The notes under the pieces: model-generated
Told to the model about the DNA's origin: nothing
The model's database searches: none
What the model saw: the letters and a program-made list of their open reading frames with translations, nothing else
Translations under genes and position numbers: made by a program
Origin: Diabrotica undecimpunctata
Taxonomy: Eukaryota > Arthropoda > Insecta > Coleoptera > Chrysomelidae
DNA length: 64,000 bases
Reading direction: 5' to 3'
Assembly: GCF_040954645.1 (NCBI RefSeq)
Contig: NC_092807.1
Coordinates: 80,002,017 to 80,066,016, forward strand
Shown: one piece after another, positions 24,200-34,291 of the stretch
How the letters are laid out: every line of letters begins with the position of its first letter
Numbering within the stretch: the stretch's first letter is position 1

Positions 24200-25900
24200 T
24201 TCTGTTTTTTGCCATGTTTTCCTAGTTTTTTTTGTACCGGTTATCTACGTTCTTTGGGATAATTTTAATCTTTCGTTTTTCTTATCATTTTTTTGGTATC
24301 GTTCCGTGCTGCTTCTTGTATAATAATGGTTCATTTCTCTGCTCCTTCATCACGATATTTATCAGATTTTATTTGTACATTTAGCTCAATTCTGTCACTT
24401 AACTCCTGTCTAAACCTAGCTCAGTCGGTTCTAATATTTGTTGAGGTAAGGTAATTCTCTTGGTATAATATGCTCACTGATTGTTTGTAGTATTAGACAG
24501 TGATCAGAACTTTAACCATCAACTTCTTCTATTTTTACATAGTTTGTTGCAACTTTTCTGGAAATAAAAGAAGTCGATTGTCAGGTGTTTTATTTTTATC
24601 AGTGAGCTCATTATATGATATCAGCAAGAAAAAACAAATGTATGACAACATCTAAATACCCACTATGATGTAAAATCTAAATTTATGGGAAAATAATAAG
24701 GCAGGAAGAAATATTTAAATATCTGGGAATAGATATAACTAGTTACGGAGATGTTGAAAAAGAAGTACGACAACAAAGCTTAAAAGCAAGGGAAGTAGCG
24801 GGATCTCTTAATGACAATCTGAAAAACAAACACCTAAGATAAAACACAAAAACAAGAATCTATAAAGCAGCAATAAGACCTATATTAACATACACGACAG
24901 AGACAAGACCTGACACATCTAAAACGAGACGACTACTAGAAACAACAGAGATGAAAATACTCCGACGGATATCAGGAAAAAGTCTGTTAGATAGGGAGAG
25001 AAGCAAAAACATAAGAAGGTCATGCAATATAGAAGACATAAATAGATGGGTGAACAAACGGAAACAGGCATGGAACGAACACATTAGTAGAATGGCAGAG
25101 AATAAAATAGTACGAACAGCACGAGATAAGTTACCAAACGGGCGAACAAGTATTGGCAAACCAAGAAAAAGATGGTGCGATAAGTTAAAGAGTTTAGGAG
25201 GCTAATATTAAAGGAAAAACAGGTTTTAAAGCCTACATACAAGAAGGAAAAAGCAGAAGAGCCCATATGTAGATTTTTTAGTTAAGTTCATTTTGCACTT
25301 ACTTTTTTTATTGCTGCATGTAATATTTACCCTTTGTATTGGTTTACATTGAACCCATTTAGTGTTTTTAGCATTACAATCTGCACCAATGGTAAATTTT
25401 TCTCCAAGCATGTTAAGGCTGCCTGGACGCTTTCATTCTCTATCTGTTTTTTTTTTCTGAATTAGATTATTTTAACTATTACTGCTGCTCTTCGACTAGC
25501 TGTGTTTCTAGGGTAAATAGATATTCTTGATATATTTGATATCCTAACAGTTTAATGTACGTTTGTTTTGGGAAAAGTGTCTCTGATATTAAACATATAT
25601 CGATTTTTTGTTGTTGAACGTATACAGTATCTCCTGCTAGTGGTTCGAGAGACCATTTGTGTTACAATGAAATATTTTTAACTCTTACCACTATTTATCT
25701 TCTATTAGTTTCTGTGCTATTTAATCTTTCTACGCTTTTTTTGTTACATTCTTGCTTTTTCGTGTGTTCTATCAATTATGTAGCAGGTTTGATATCAAAT
25801 TTGAGTTATTCTCTACTACTTGTTTTGGCTTGTTAAGGGCTACTTGAGTATTCCATGGCCTGCCGTCGAATGTAAAGGTCATGTACCGGACTCCGTGTTA
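24200..25900 (-). pseudogene. Decayed Jockey-type element, minus strand, split by an RTE insert
   Basis: Reading the minus strand from high to low coordinates: near 25680-25640 an NTNGLSNH block opens the endonuclease, followed by KIDICLISETLFPK and a GYQIYQ box (about 25620-25520). Then 25411-25270 carries LGEKFTIGADCNAKNTKW, the GGDFNAKH-type motif with Gly changed to Ala. The plus-strand RTE piece 24625-25262 interrupts here. The sequence resumes at about 24610-24200 with TPDN, SSDH-like and FRQELSDRIELNVQIKSD blocks, the linker before the RT. No RT follows, so it is 3'-truncated or deleted on the low-coordinate side. Each block needs frame changes. Confidence 0.6.
24625..25262 (+). mobile_element. 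RTE-like 3' fragment
   Basis: A 5'-truncated copy of the same broad RTE group as 19640-23672. It starts near KTKCMTTSKYPL and has EEIFKYLGIDITSYGDVEKE (24710-24765), the RPILTYTTETRPDTSKTRR block (24875-24930), METTEMK-like ETTEMKILRRISGKSL, and RKQAWNEHISRMAENKIVRT, ending near GKPRKRWCDKLKSLGG at 25201. An A/G-rich tail follows to about 25262. It lies inside the minus-strand Jockey remnant. I could not fix a clean target duplication. Confidence 0.8.
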
Positions 25901-26349
25901 GTAAACTCCGAATTTCGGACTATAACTAGCATGGATACACGAAGCATACAAAGTTTTTTTATCAATTTAAAAACACTGTACACAAGAAGTTAGCTAATTG
26001 AATTAATTAAATTAAAAAATACCGGAGGAGAGCGGAGCAAAAGAAAAATGTCGTCCGACGAACTAACGAATGGAGGAAAGAGAATGTGAATAGGGGATAA
26101 ACAGGGTGAAAAGAAGTCTTCAAGAGAAGTAGAAAGGTAGCTAGAACGTCAATAAAGGGAAGTTAAGTCGAAATAAAAGACGAGATGATGGAGGTACTAA
26201 AACAGTTGGCATTGGACGTGAAGGATAGTAAAAGAAAGCAAAGAGTTAATGCAGAACTCTTTCTCTCTTGTCATTTCCCCATATCTGAGGATCGTGATTT
26301 CTTCCAATATTCCTAACAATTTTTCTCCATTGGTCTCTATCTTGTAGCG
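25901..26349. other. Purine-rich stretch with a short minus-strand retroelement end
   Basis: Bases 26020-26240 are A/G-rich on the plus strand with a possible EMMEVLKQLALDVKDS reading, unsupported. Bases 26345 down to 26245 on the minus strand read DRDQWRKIVRNIGRNHDPQIW, resembling the C-terminal end of RTE/Jockey ORF2 proteins. Nothing else is recognised. Confidence 0.35.
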
Positions 26350-27110
26350 GTTATAATTTTGACCACATTGGGTATCACTTATAGGGGGCTAAAACTGGAG
26401 ACAAAAATTACTGGACTGGAGATAGGGTAAGCATACAAATTAGGGAAATGCGAACGGCTACAAGAATCTTCCTGCTGAAAGGAAAGAAAGGCTTTTTTTT
26501 CTTATTACAATTACGGTTATTACAATTACTAATACCAAAATGTAAAAACAGAACTTACAATGACGCTATTTGTAATATTTTACAACAAATTCCAGACGTT
26601 AAGGACACTATAGGAATTTAAATTATTAATAAATTCAAGATCTAGAGTTTTCAGTAGAGCTTACTTTGAATTTAACCTTTTAAAACAAAACAAATCAAAT
26701 TTATGGTTATGTACCCATTGTCAGAAAAAAGATAATACTAACTGCCATATGTCAAAATGAAATATTTATTTAACCTTTTGAAACAGTAACTAAATTTTTA
26801 AAATCAATTGCATTTGCCTAATATGACAATCAACTAATTCATAAAACTTATAATTTTATTTATTAAAATGTTTTAACTTGTCATGAAAGTAAATTTTTTT
26901 TATGAATGAAAAATGTCTATTTTTATTTAGAAAAATTTTTAACAAAAAACTTGCTGATATATTTTCTTTAAAAAAGTTTTTGGGATTGGGACTGGATCGA
27001 AACACTGCAAAATAACATACAACTGCGTCTCACTCAAGCTGAAATTGGTTTACCATGGAACATAAAAATAGACAACTATTGAGAAGTTGGAACTGATTCG
27101 GGCTTCGGAT
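26350..27110 (+). repeat. Dispersed repeat, inverted partner of 45100-46150
   Basis: Blocks in this segment recur as reverse complements at 45100-46150. Examples: the ATTGGGTATCACTTATA / GGAGATAGGGTAAGCA region (26365-26435) against 46130-46060; TTACAATGACGCTATTTGTA (26556-26575) against about 45705-45685; and TTTTTGGGATTGGG with AAACACTGCAA (26977-27010) against about 45260-45230. It is non-coding as far as I can see; family unknown. Confidence 0.7.
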
Positions 27111-27540
27111 TAACAAACTGCAATCTTCAAAACTCGGCCACTCAAGTTCTTCTTTAAACGATTGGACCTCTTAAATGGTTAGAAACGCCGTGCTACAAAT
27201 CTCCCAAATAAGGCACAGCACGAAACAATCGGTGATTAAATTCAACAAAAAACTGCCAAATTACACTTTGAACATAGATTCATCGTTCAAATAAAAAAAA
27301 ATTGAGGGCTTTGAAAACTACACACTCCGAATCTGGCCTTTTCGAAATTTCAATCCCAAACTTCACTATTTTCGATAACAAAAACTAATCACGAAAAACA
27401 ATGACGAATTTTCTTAAAAGAAAAATCCGGACTCACAATAAAACAAAACGCTTCGGCAACATATCGTAGAGTGATGTAATTATCTTCCCCGCAATACTTT
27501 CTCAGCAATTTAAGTGGATATTTATTTAAAACGCAATATT
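27111..27540. other. AT-rich stretch, nothing recognised
   Basis: No supported feature; probably more of the neighbouring unknown repeat. Confidence 0.35.
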
Positions 27541-27649
27541 AGGCGGCATCACAATCAAAGAATACCAATAAAATTATTAAATACAAAACAGAAGTGTTTA
27601 TATTATTAATCCCAATGACGAGAAAATATTTCGGTGTCTTAATACATGC

Positions 27650-28331
27650 AGGGTAATTTGAAATGCTACAATCTTCAGCTGCTCTGGAAGCTTCGCAGAA
27701 TGAGTTTCTAACTGAATTTCTAATTTGGTCGGACCATCTAGTTGGTGATCGTCCTCTTAATCTTTTCCCCGGAACTTTTCCAGAAACAATTATTCTCTCC
27801 AAACTATCGTCACCTCTGAGAACCAAGAAAAATTGCACAATACGTTGCAGACATATTGTGAACAGCCTTTTGTTAATCTCGAATTGATTTAGAATAAAAA
27901 CGTTTGCCATATGTGCTGTCCAAGTATGCGCAGCATTCTTTTCCAGCACCACATCTCAAAGGACACAATTTTTTAGCGCTCGCGTCGGCGAAGAGTCCAA
28001 TTCTCTGCTTCGTATAGAAATATTAAGAATACAAGGGCATTCACAAGTCTCATCTAGGCAACTCGTCGCATTTTTTGCCATACCAATACGTCTGTAAACT
28101 TCTGCTTCGCAGTTACCATCGTTAGTTATACTAGAATCGAGATAGACAAAACTTTCCACTATCTGGCATTTCTGTAACATGTTAGTCAGTTGGATAGTGT
28201 GGAATATGTCAACCACCATTATTTTTTCTAAGCTTTATTTATTTTAAGACCAACTTTATTGCTTTCGTTTTCAACTCTTTGCAGGAGATTAAACATTCCT
28301 TGCTCATTTGCTATTATAAGTGTAGTGTCAT
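27650..28331 (-). pseudogene. RTE-like RT/C-terminal fragment, minus strand
   Basis: On the minus strand from 28331 the reading begins at DDTTLIIANEQ, the second half of the YADD box, then LLQRVENESNKVGLKINKA. SSITNDGNCEAEVYRRIGMA (28130-28075) is the thumb motif. A deletion removes the LLYGSETW-type block. Then AAHTWTAHMANVFILNQFEIN and GRSPTRWSDQIRNSV (27950-27690) form the C-terminal end. The 3' boundary is near 27650. It abuts the 3' tail of another minus-strand RTE copy at 28332, and the missing 5' half is not found nearby. Confidence 0.75.
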
Positions 28332-28542
28332 CTTCTTCTTCTTCAAGTGCCATCTCCGCGGCGGAGGTTGGCAATCATCATAGCTATTCGGACTTTTGAG
28401 ACGGCTGCTCTAAAAAGTTCATTGGTTGCGCAGCCATGACATTCTACGCCTTCCTATGCTTCTCTTTTCTTGGTAACCAGTTGGAGTAAGGTGTATTTTT
28501 CTCCACGTGTAATATGTGCGAAATATTCCAATTTTCTTGTCG

Positions 28543-28752
28543 AAGTTATACTTCTATACGCACGGTCGGCGTTGGAAATTTGCATGAGAGTGAATCTGTG
28601 AAACCATTACATATGTAAGATAATGAGTAAGAGAGGGACAGAAGATATATTTTCTCTCTCTTCCTCTCTCGAGAATAAAAATGTTCCTTTTGACCTTTTG
28701 TATATATATTTAATATTATATTTATTATATATATTATATATATAATGTTGTA

Positions 28753-28808
<56 letters not shown>

Positions 28809-29618
28809 GTATTAATATTATAATTTATGTGATATGTTTTGTATTATTTAAAATTAAACGTTTATAATTATTTTAGGCTTCTGTATTTCAAAATAATCAC
28901 TGTTTTACCGAGAACTGTCAATTTTGAAATCCGTTAGTGTCATGTCTAATTTGCAAATCTTTTACGTGTTTGGTTCATACGCTGGTGGTTGTGAGATCGA
29001 ATCCCAATTATGAATTTTCTTTTTTATTTTTGAAATATTCAAAAACCTCACGTTAATCTTATTAAATATGTGTAATATACGCAAAAAACATAAATTTTAA
29101 AATAAAATGAAAATTTACAACATAATCCGAGTTGTTGGTTTTTTATTTTTATCTTCGTAAAGTAAGTTATGTATATTGGCAGTTTTAAATACTTATGAAT
29201 ATTACATTTTAATTTATATTGTATTATTATATTGAATTTTGTTGCAGTGTATTTATTGTATTGTAATTTTTATATTAATAACAAAATAAACAATAAATTT
29301 TACTGCAGAGTATGTGTAAATTTTTTTTTGGTTTCAACTCCTTTTATACATATATAAAAATAAAAATATACATTTTCATTAAAATATTGATAGAATCCTT
29401 CATTTACTATACTCCTATTACAGGTCAAATGTTTATATACAGCAAACGATGCACCATATACCTATATAACTAATTCTTTTTCTCTTTCTGCTCTTTCTAA
29501 CCTATAGCATTACATATGTAATGATTGTGCAGATTGACTCCTATATAAATTTTTAACGGCGAACGCGTGTATACAAGTATAACTTCTACCGGTAGTCCCA
29601 CTGGACTGCCATACCCGT
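28543..29618. mobile_element. Inverted-repeat element of about 1.07 kb inside the RTE copy
   Basis: The left end from about 28545 (GAAGTTATACTTCTATACGC, then CATTACATATGTAA near 28603) recurs as a reverse complement at the right end (ATTACATATGTAA near 29510, GTATAACTTC near 29577-29586). About 100 bases on each side match imperfectly. Removing the segment restores the RTE reading from NIIKK to KLEYFAH. The interior is AT-rich, has a (TA)n tract (28757-28803) and no ORF. I read it as a non-autonomous DNA transposon or foldback element. Its exact ends are uncertain by some tens of bases. Confidence 0.65.
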
Positions 29619-30129
29619 TTTTTTTATTATATTTAAAATTGCTATTTCTTTCTTTATTCATCCCTCTAAGAACCTCTTTGTTTGTGACGTGTTCTGTCCA
29701 CGATATTTTCAGAATTCTTCTATACACGCACAGATCGAATGATTTCAGTTTTTTCATTGATGTCACATTCAAAGTCCAAGATTCCATTCCATAAAATAAA
29801 GTCGAAAAAACATAGCACCTCGCCAACCTAACTCTTAGTTTCAATTTGAAATCCCTTGTACATAGCACTCTTCTGATTTTGTTAAAATTTGCTCTAGCCT
29901 TTTCTATTCTGATTTTGATCTCCTGAATGTAATCATTTGTGGAGTTAATCATTGTTCCCAGATATGCATATTTGTCCACTTGTTCGACGTTGGTTCCGTT
30001 TATTAGAAGATTTTCATTATTGATTTGAGTTTTCGATATTCTCATAAATTTCGTCTTCTTGACATTCATTGTTAGACAATACATACTCTTTTCCATACTC
30101 CGCTATTCTGATCACCAGTCTCTGAAGAT

Positions 30130-30220
30130 CTTCAATATTTTCGGCTAAGATCACAGTGTCGTCCGCATTTCTAATGTTGTTAATGGGAACTCCATCACCA
30201 CAGTGTCATCAGCAAATCTT
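30130..30220 (-). repeat. Duplicated RT catalytic box within the RTE copy
   Basis: On the minus strand an RFADDTVV reading (about 30217-30195) is followed about 50 bases later, in another frame, by NNIRNADDTVILAENIEDLQ (about 30185-30130). Both contain GACACTGTG. A single ADD box is normal, so a short local duplication is likely. Confidence 0.6.
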
Positions 30221-31135
30221 TAATTGGAGATTTTCCTACCAGCCACTGTTACTTTACCGGCCCATCCATCTAAATCCATCATGTTCACCATAAATGTTAA
30301 ATAAGTTAGGTGACAACACGCATCCTTTCTTAACACCTCTCTCGGTCTTGAATTGTTGCTTTATTGGACTGTTACAGATTTTAAGTATCACCAGGTGTAT
30401 TGGTGTGCCCATTTCTATTAAAATGGACCACAAATCTATCCAGCTTACACAATCAAATGTCTTTTGGTAGTCAACGAAGCATATAATCATAAGTACTCGA
30501 AATTCTCTATAGACTTTTCAATGAGTTGTCTCAGGTTCAGGATTTGTTCCCATGTACCTTTACCCTTTACAAACCCCGCTGGTTCCAGAGGTATTTGGTA
30601 ATATAGATAGGTTTTTAAGCTGTTCTTGATAATATGCAACAAGATTTTACTAGCATGTATTACTAGTAACTGTGTGCTGTAGTTTTTACATCTGGTAGTA
30701 GTTTCTTTTTTGTATAGCGGGATATAAATTGAGGTAAACCAATCAGATGGCCATTTTTCTGAATTCCAAACAGCAACACAGATGGATAGAATGGATGATG
30801 TGTAATCTTTTGTTACCTAGTTACTGTAGTATATCACCTAGTATAGAATCAATGCCTGGGGATTCATTTCTCTTTAGTGATTTAATTGCATTTTTGACTT
30901 TAGCGAGTAAGACAGTAAGTTCTCTAGAGCAGTCAGAGGGTCACTGATTTTTTACCGGTACCTTGTTATTTTTATATAGCTCGCCACAGTAGTTTCTCCA
31001 TTTTTTCAATATTTCGTCAGTATCTGTCTTTAGATTACCTTCCTTATCAATTACAGACCACGTTTGAGATTTAAATTCTCTCTGGCAAGGAGTTTGATCT
31101 TCTAAATTAAATCTCTCTGAATATTTCGACAGCCG

Positions 31136-31561
31136 AAACTGGACACTTACCAAAAGAGAAGAAACGTTGTTAGCCACCTTCGAAAGAAAAATCTTGCGAC
31201 ACATATATAAGGGCACAAAAGAAAACGGAATATGGCGAAGACGATACAACTCTGAACTATACAAAATATACCAGGATCCGGATATTATAACATTCATCAA
31301 AATAGGACGGCTGCGTTGGATAGGACATGTAGAAAGAATGGAAGAAGGCGAAATACCAAACAAAATATTCAAACAGATGCCAGTAGGAAAAAGAACAAGA
31401 AGAAGACCGAAACTGAGATACTTAGAACAAATAGAAAATGATATAACAACCTTAAAAATAAAAAACTGGAGAAAAAAAGCACGAAACAGATCGGAATGGA
31501 GAAGAATCCTAGAACAGGCCAAGACCCAAAAAGGGTTGTCGAGCCAGTGATGATGATGATG
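31136..31561 (+). mobile_element. 426-base 5'-truncated non-LTR insert with 15-base target duplication
   Basis: Plus-strand translation (31136-31547) gives LLATFERKILRHIYKG, GRLRWIGHVERMEEGEIPNK, RRRPKLRYLEQIENDI, KNWRKKARNRSEWRRIL and a C-terminal AKTQKGLSSQ stop, the usual end of a large group of insect ORF2 proteins. The tail is (GAT)n. ATATTTCGACAGCCG occurs at 31121-31135 and again at 31562-31576, directly flanking the insert. It lies inside the minus-strand RTE and is therefore younger. Confidence 0.9.
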
Positions 31562-32400
31562 ATATTTCGACAGCCGTGTTCCTCTATATCTCTACATATT
31601 TGAGAAATGTAATCAGCTTTGTCTTTGCGGCACTGTTTTCTGATTTCTTTCGATAACACTCTGTATTCACTGACTGTTCCGTACATAGGTTTTGTTCTTT
31701 TCTGCGTTGAATCACAGTCTACGTATTATTGGATATCCACGGCTTATGGCCCGTGAAAACCGCTGCCTCACAGTCTTTTGCAGCCTTGATTACCTTCTCT
31801 TTGAGATAGATCCAAGTGCTTTTAGGGTGGCTATCTACTTGGTCTAAAGAAAGAGCATCTTCTAGGTTTTGTTGGAAGTTATTGATAGATTTAGAGACAT
31901 TATTTTTCTTAGAAGTCTTTTTTGGGAGACTTTAAAACGAAGTTGGACGTTCAATACCAGCAGTTGATGATTGCTTCCACAGTATGCGCCAGGATATGTT
32001 TTATAGTTGATGGCCAATGACTTCCATCTTAATCTTATTAGGATGTAGTCTATTTGATTCCTTGTTCGTCCATCTGGGCTGCAGTATATGTATAATCTCC
32101 GTGGATGATGTTGGTAGAACGTGTTTGTAATTGTAATATGATGTCCTTCAAAGAACTCCACTAGACGTTCGCCATTCTCATTTCTCTGTCCTTGTCAATT
32201 TTTGTCCACCAGTCCTTCAATATTTTCATTAGACACGTTTCAGTTTCTTCTAGACGACCATAGAACTTGTTGATGTCTTCTTCTTGTGCAGCTGTTGTAG
32301 AAGCGTATATCTGAACAAGATGTAGAATATTGGTGGATATTCTCATTTTATAGCATAATAAATTTCTTTTAAATGTAAGTATAAAAATTTTGTAGTACAC

Positions 32401-33460
32401 TCCATGCTATATATAAATTTTGGTGTTCTTTATTTACCGTCAAACTTCCCAAGAAAGAATTCGGTGATGAAGGTAAATATGATTATTTTATTGATTTGTA
32501 CGTGTTATTTCTACAATTTGAAAAGTAGCTCGACTTAAGGTCGTTTTGTGATATGTTTAACGAGAAATTTGGGTTGTTCCGGTTGCGAGAACAGGTTAGA
32601 TTTGAAAGGGGAGAAGCAAAACTGGCCCCGGCCGATATTGAAGTCAAGAGGAATTCAAATCAGGTTTAAATATTATGTTATGTAGTTTTGCAAAAAAACC
32701 GGCAAATTTGTCGAAAAATAAGTGATGTACATCCAAAGTAATGTGTCTACTCTGATAGGGGTAATCACTGTTTTTTTAATTGTAAGCCGTCTCTCATCGT
32801 GAGATATTTGAATTACGGTGTTCCTAATAAATCTCTACCTAACCTATTGTCCAATTCCTTAAGAAGCCGTTTCCAAGATGTGCTGTGTCCCAATTTTAAC
32901 CTCAAATACTCAGAATACTTTTCCAGTGGAGATGAATTTGTTCGTGTGGCAGGGAGTTTTAATTCCAGTTCCCAACCTCATTTAAAGTTATACAGTTGAA
33001 TCCAGGTAACTTTTTTGTGATCAAATTTTAAAGTAAACATAGACATTTTTATTAAAGTAATAATTGCTTTCATACAATTTAAAAGTTTTAATAATTAATA
33101 TTGTAAATTTTAGGGTGTGGCCACTGCTGTCATTTTATTTGTTCTCCTTTGTAAGATTTTATGTTGACATATGATATATGGTTCGTTTTGTTTTTAAAAG
33201 AAGGTTATCCTCTATGCATAGTTTGTCTAAAAAGATATCTTTATTTGTAATATTTTTTTTGCCACAGTTTCTAGCCCTGTATTTTTTGTAAGTTTTGTAG
33301 CATCTCCTGAGTTTGTAAACGGATGGCATGTAAGTTTTCTTTGTTATTTTTTGGTATAAATCTTTGTAACCATTAATATAGTATTTTGTACCATTCAATA
33401 TCTATAACTGTTTGTAGTGAGACAACAAGAAATGTTTAATTTATTTCTCCAACCAATTTG
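32401..33460. other. AT-rich stretch with two unsupported short ORFs
   Basis: A 66-codon plus ORF (32799-32999) and a Lys/Tyr-rich 79-codon minus ORF (33398-33159) match nothing I know. No splice-supported exon or repeat recognised. Confidence 0.35.
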
Positions 33461-34216
33461 ATAGACCAAAGACCATATTATGGATTTTGATAACATTAAA
33501 ATTTTATGTAGTGAAAGTAATAAATTTAAAAGAATTTTTTTGGAAATGGTTTGTATTAGCAAAAATGATAAGAGTTTAAACAAAAGATCTGAAATTCAAA
33601 ATTTAAGTAAAATTTATAATTATATTCTTTCTTTATGATTTATATATAAAACTTGTAAAATGTCATATTTAATTCTCCATATATCTATCACATTCTTTCA
33701 GACATCTGTCAAGGGTGAATAAATCTTCTTCTTTTTGTTACTAAACAAAAAAGAATGTTTAAACGAAGTTTTACTTTTGGCAATATAATTGTCAAAAATA
33801 AAAATTTTATGTTGGCATTTATGACATTGAGGCTATTTGTAATTGGTTGCTATTTGAACTTATTTATAAATTCAATTATTTTTATATTAAAAAAAATGTT
33901 TTCAAAATTATAGAAATTTTCGGAGAAACATTTGTTAGATCAAAACATTTTTATATTAAATATTTTGAACATGTAAGCAGTGATTTTTACTTACCAAACT
34001 AATTTTTATTTGGTAAGTTAACAAAAATTGTTTTTTCTTTTTAGTTCAACCTTGTAAGTATTTTGTCTTTTTTAGCTCTTGATAATAATTGTAAACACAA
34101 TTGAAAGCTCGAGAATAAAAAAATAGTTAACCAATAGCCCTATTATTGACTCCAACCCATCCAAAACAGTTATATATTTGTTCCAAACGAGTCACAAGTA
34201 CTTCTTTTTTCTTATT

Positions 34217-34284
<68 letters not shown>
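33461..34284 (+). mobile_element. Third Penelope-like copy, 3' end only
   Basis: From about 33461 the sequence matches the C-terminal end and 3' UTR of the PLE at 15996-17936, starting at the KDHIMDFDNIKIL codons (one difference: Arg-Ile for Arg-Thr near 33530) and ending the ORF at about 33637. The 3' UTR includes the TTGATAAT hairpin with GAAAGCTCGAG (34079-34113). Unlike the right arm of the big palindrome, it keeps the true end (TTTGTTCCAAACGAGTCACA, 34177-34196) before a (TA)n tract at 34221-34284. It is severely 5'-truncated. Confidence 0.9.
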
Positions 34285-34290
<6 letters not shown>

Positions 34291-34291
34291 T

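Larger units (their letters stand above)
28332..32400 (-). mobile_element. RTE (BovB-like) retrotransposon, minus strand, with nested inserts
   Basis: Read on the minus strand. The endonuclease (32400-31862) has IYASTTAAQEEDINKFYG, ITNTFYQHHPRRLYIY, SPDGRTRNQIDYIL and GSNHQLLVL, closely recalling BovB-type endonucleases (usual GSDHE has become GSNHQ). The linker has KPWIS and YISQICRDIEEHG, then, beyond a 426-base insert, QTWSVIDKEGNLKTD and ILKKWRNYCGELY. The RT has SPGIDSI, IICFVDYQKTFDCVSW (30490-30440), GVKKGCVLSPNLFNIY and an ADDTV box near 30210. The thumb and C-terminus are at 30096-29620. The last part (KLEYFAHITRGEKYTLLQL, IGRRRMSWLRN, VRIAMMIANLRRGDG) lies at 28543-28336, beyond a second insert, and ends in a (CTT)n tail read as GAA on the coding strand. 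Confidence 0.8.

Noticed and set aside
28960..29010. tRNA-like B box (AGATCGAATCCC near 28992)
   Set aside because: No convincing A box, acceptor stem or cloverleaf; it lies in a foldback element. At most a SINE-like trace.
32799..32999. 66-codon ORF as a host exon
   Set aside because: No splice signals in frame and no recognised similarity.
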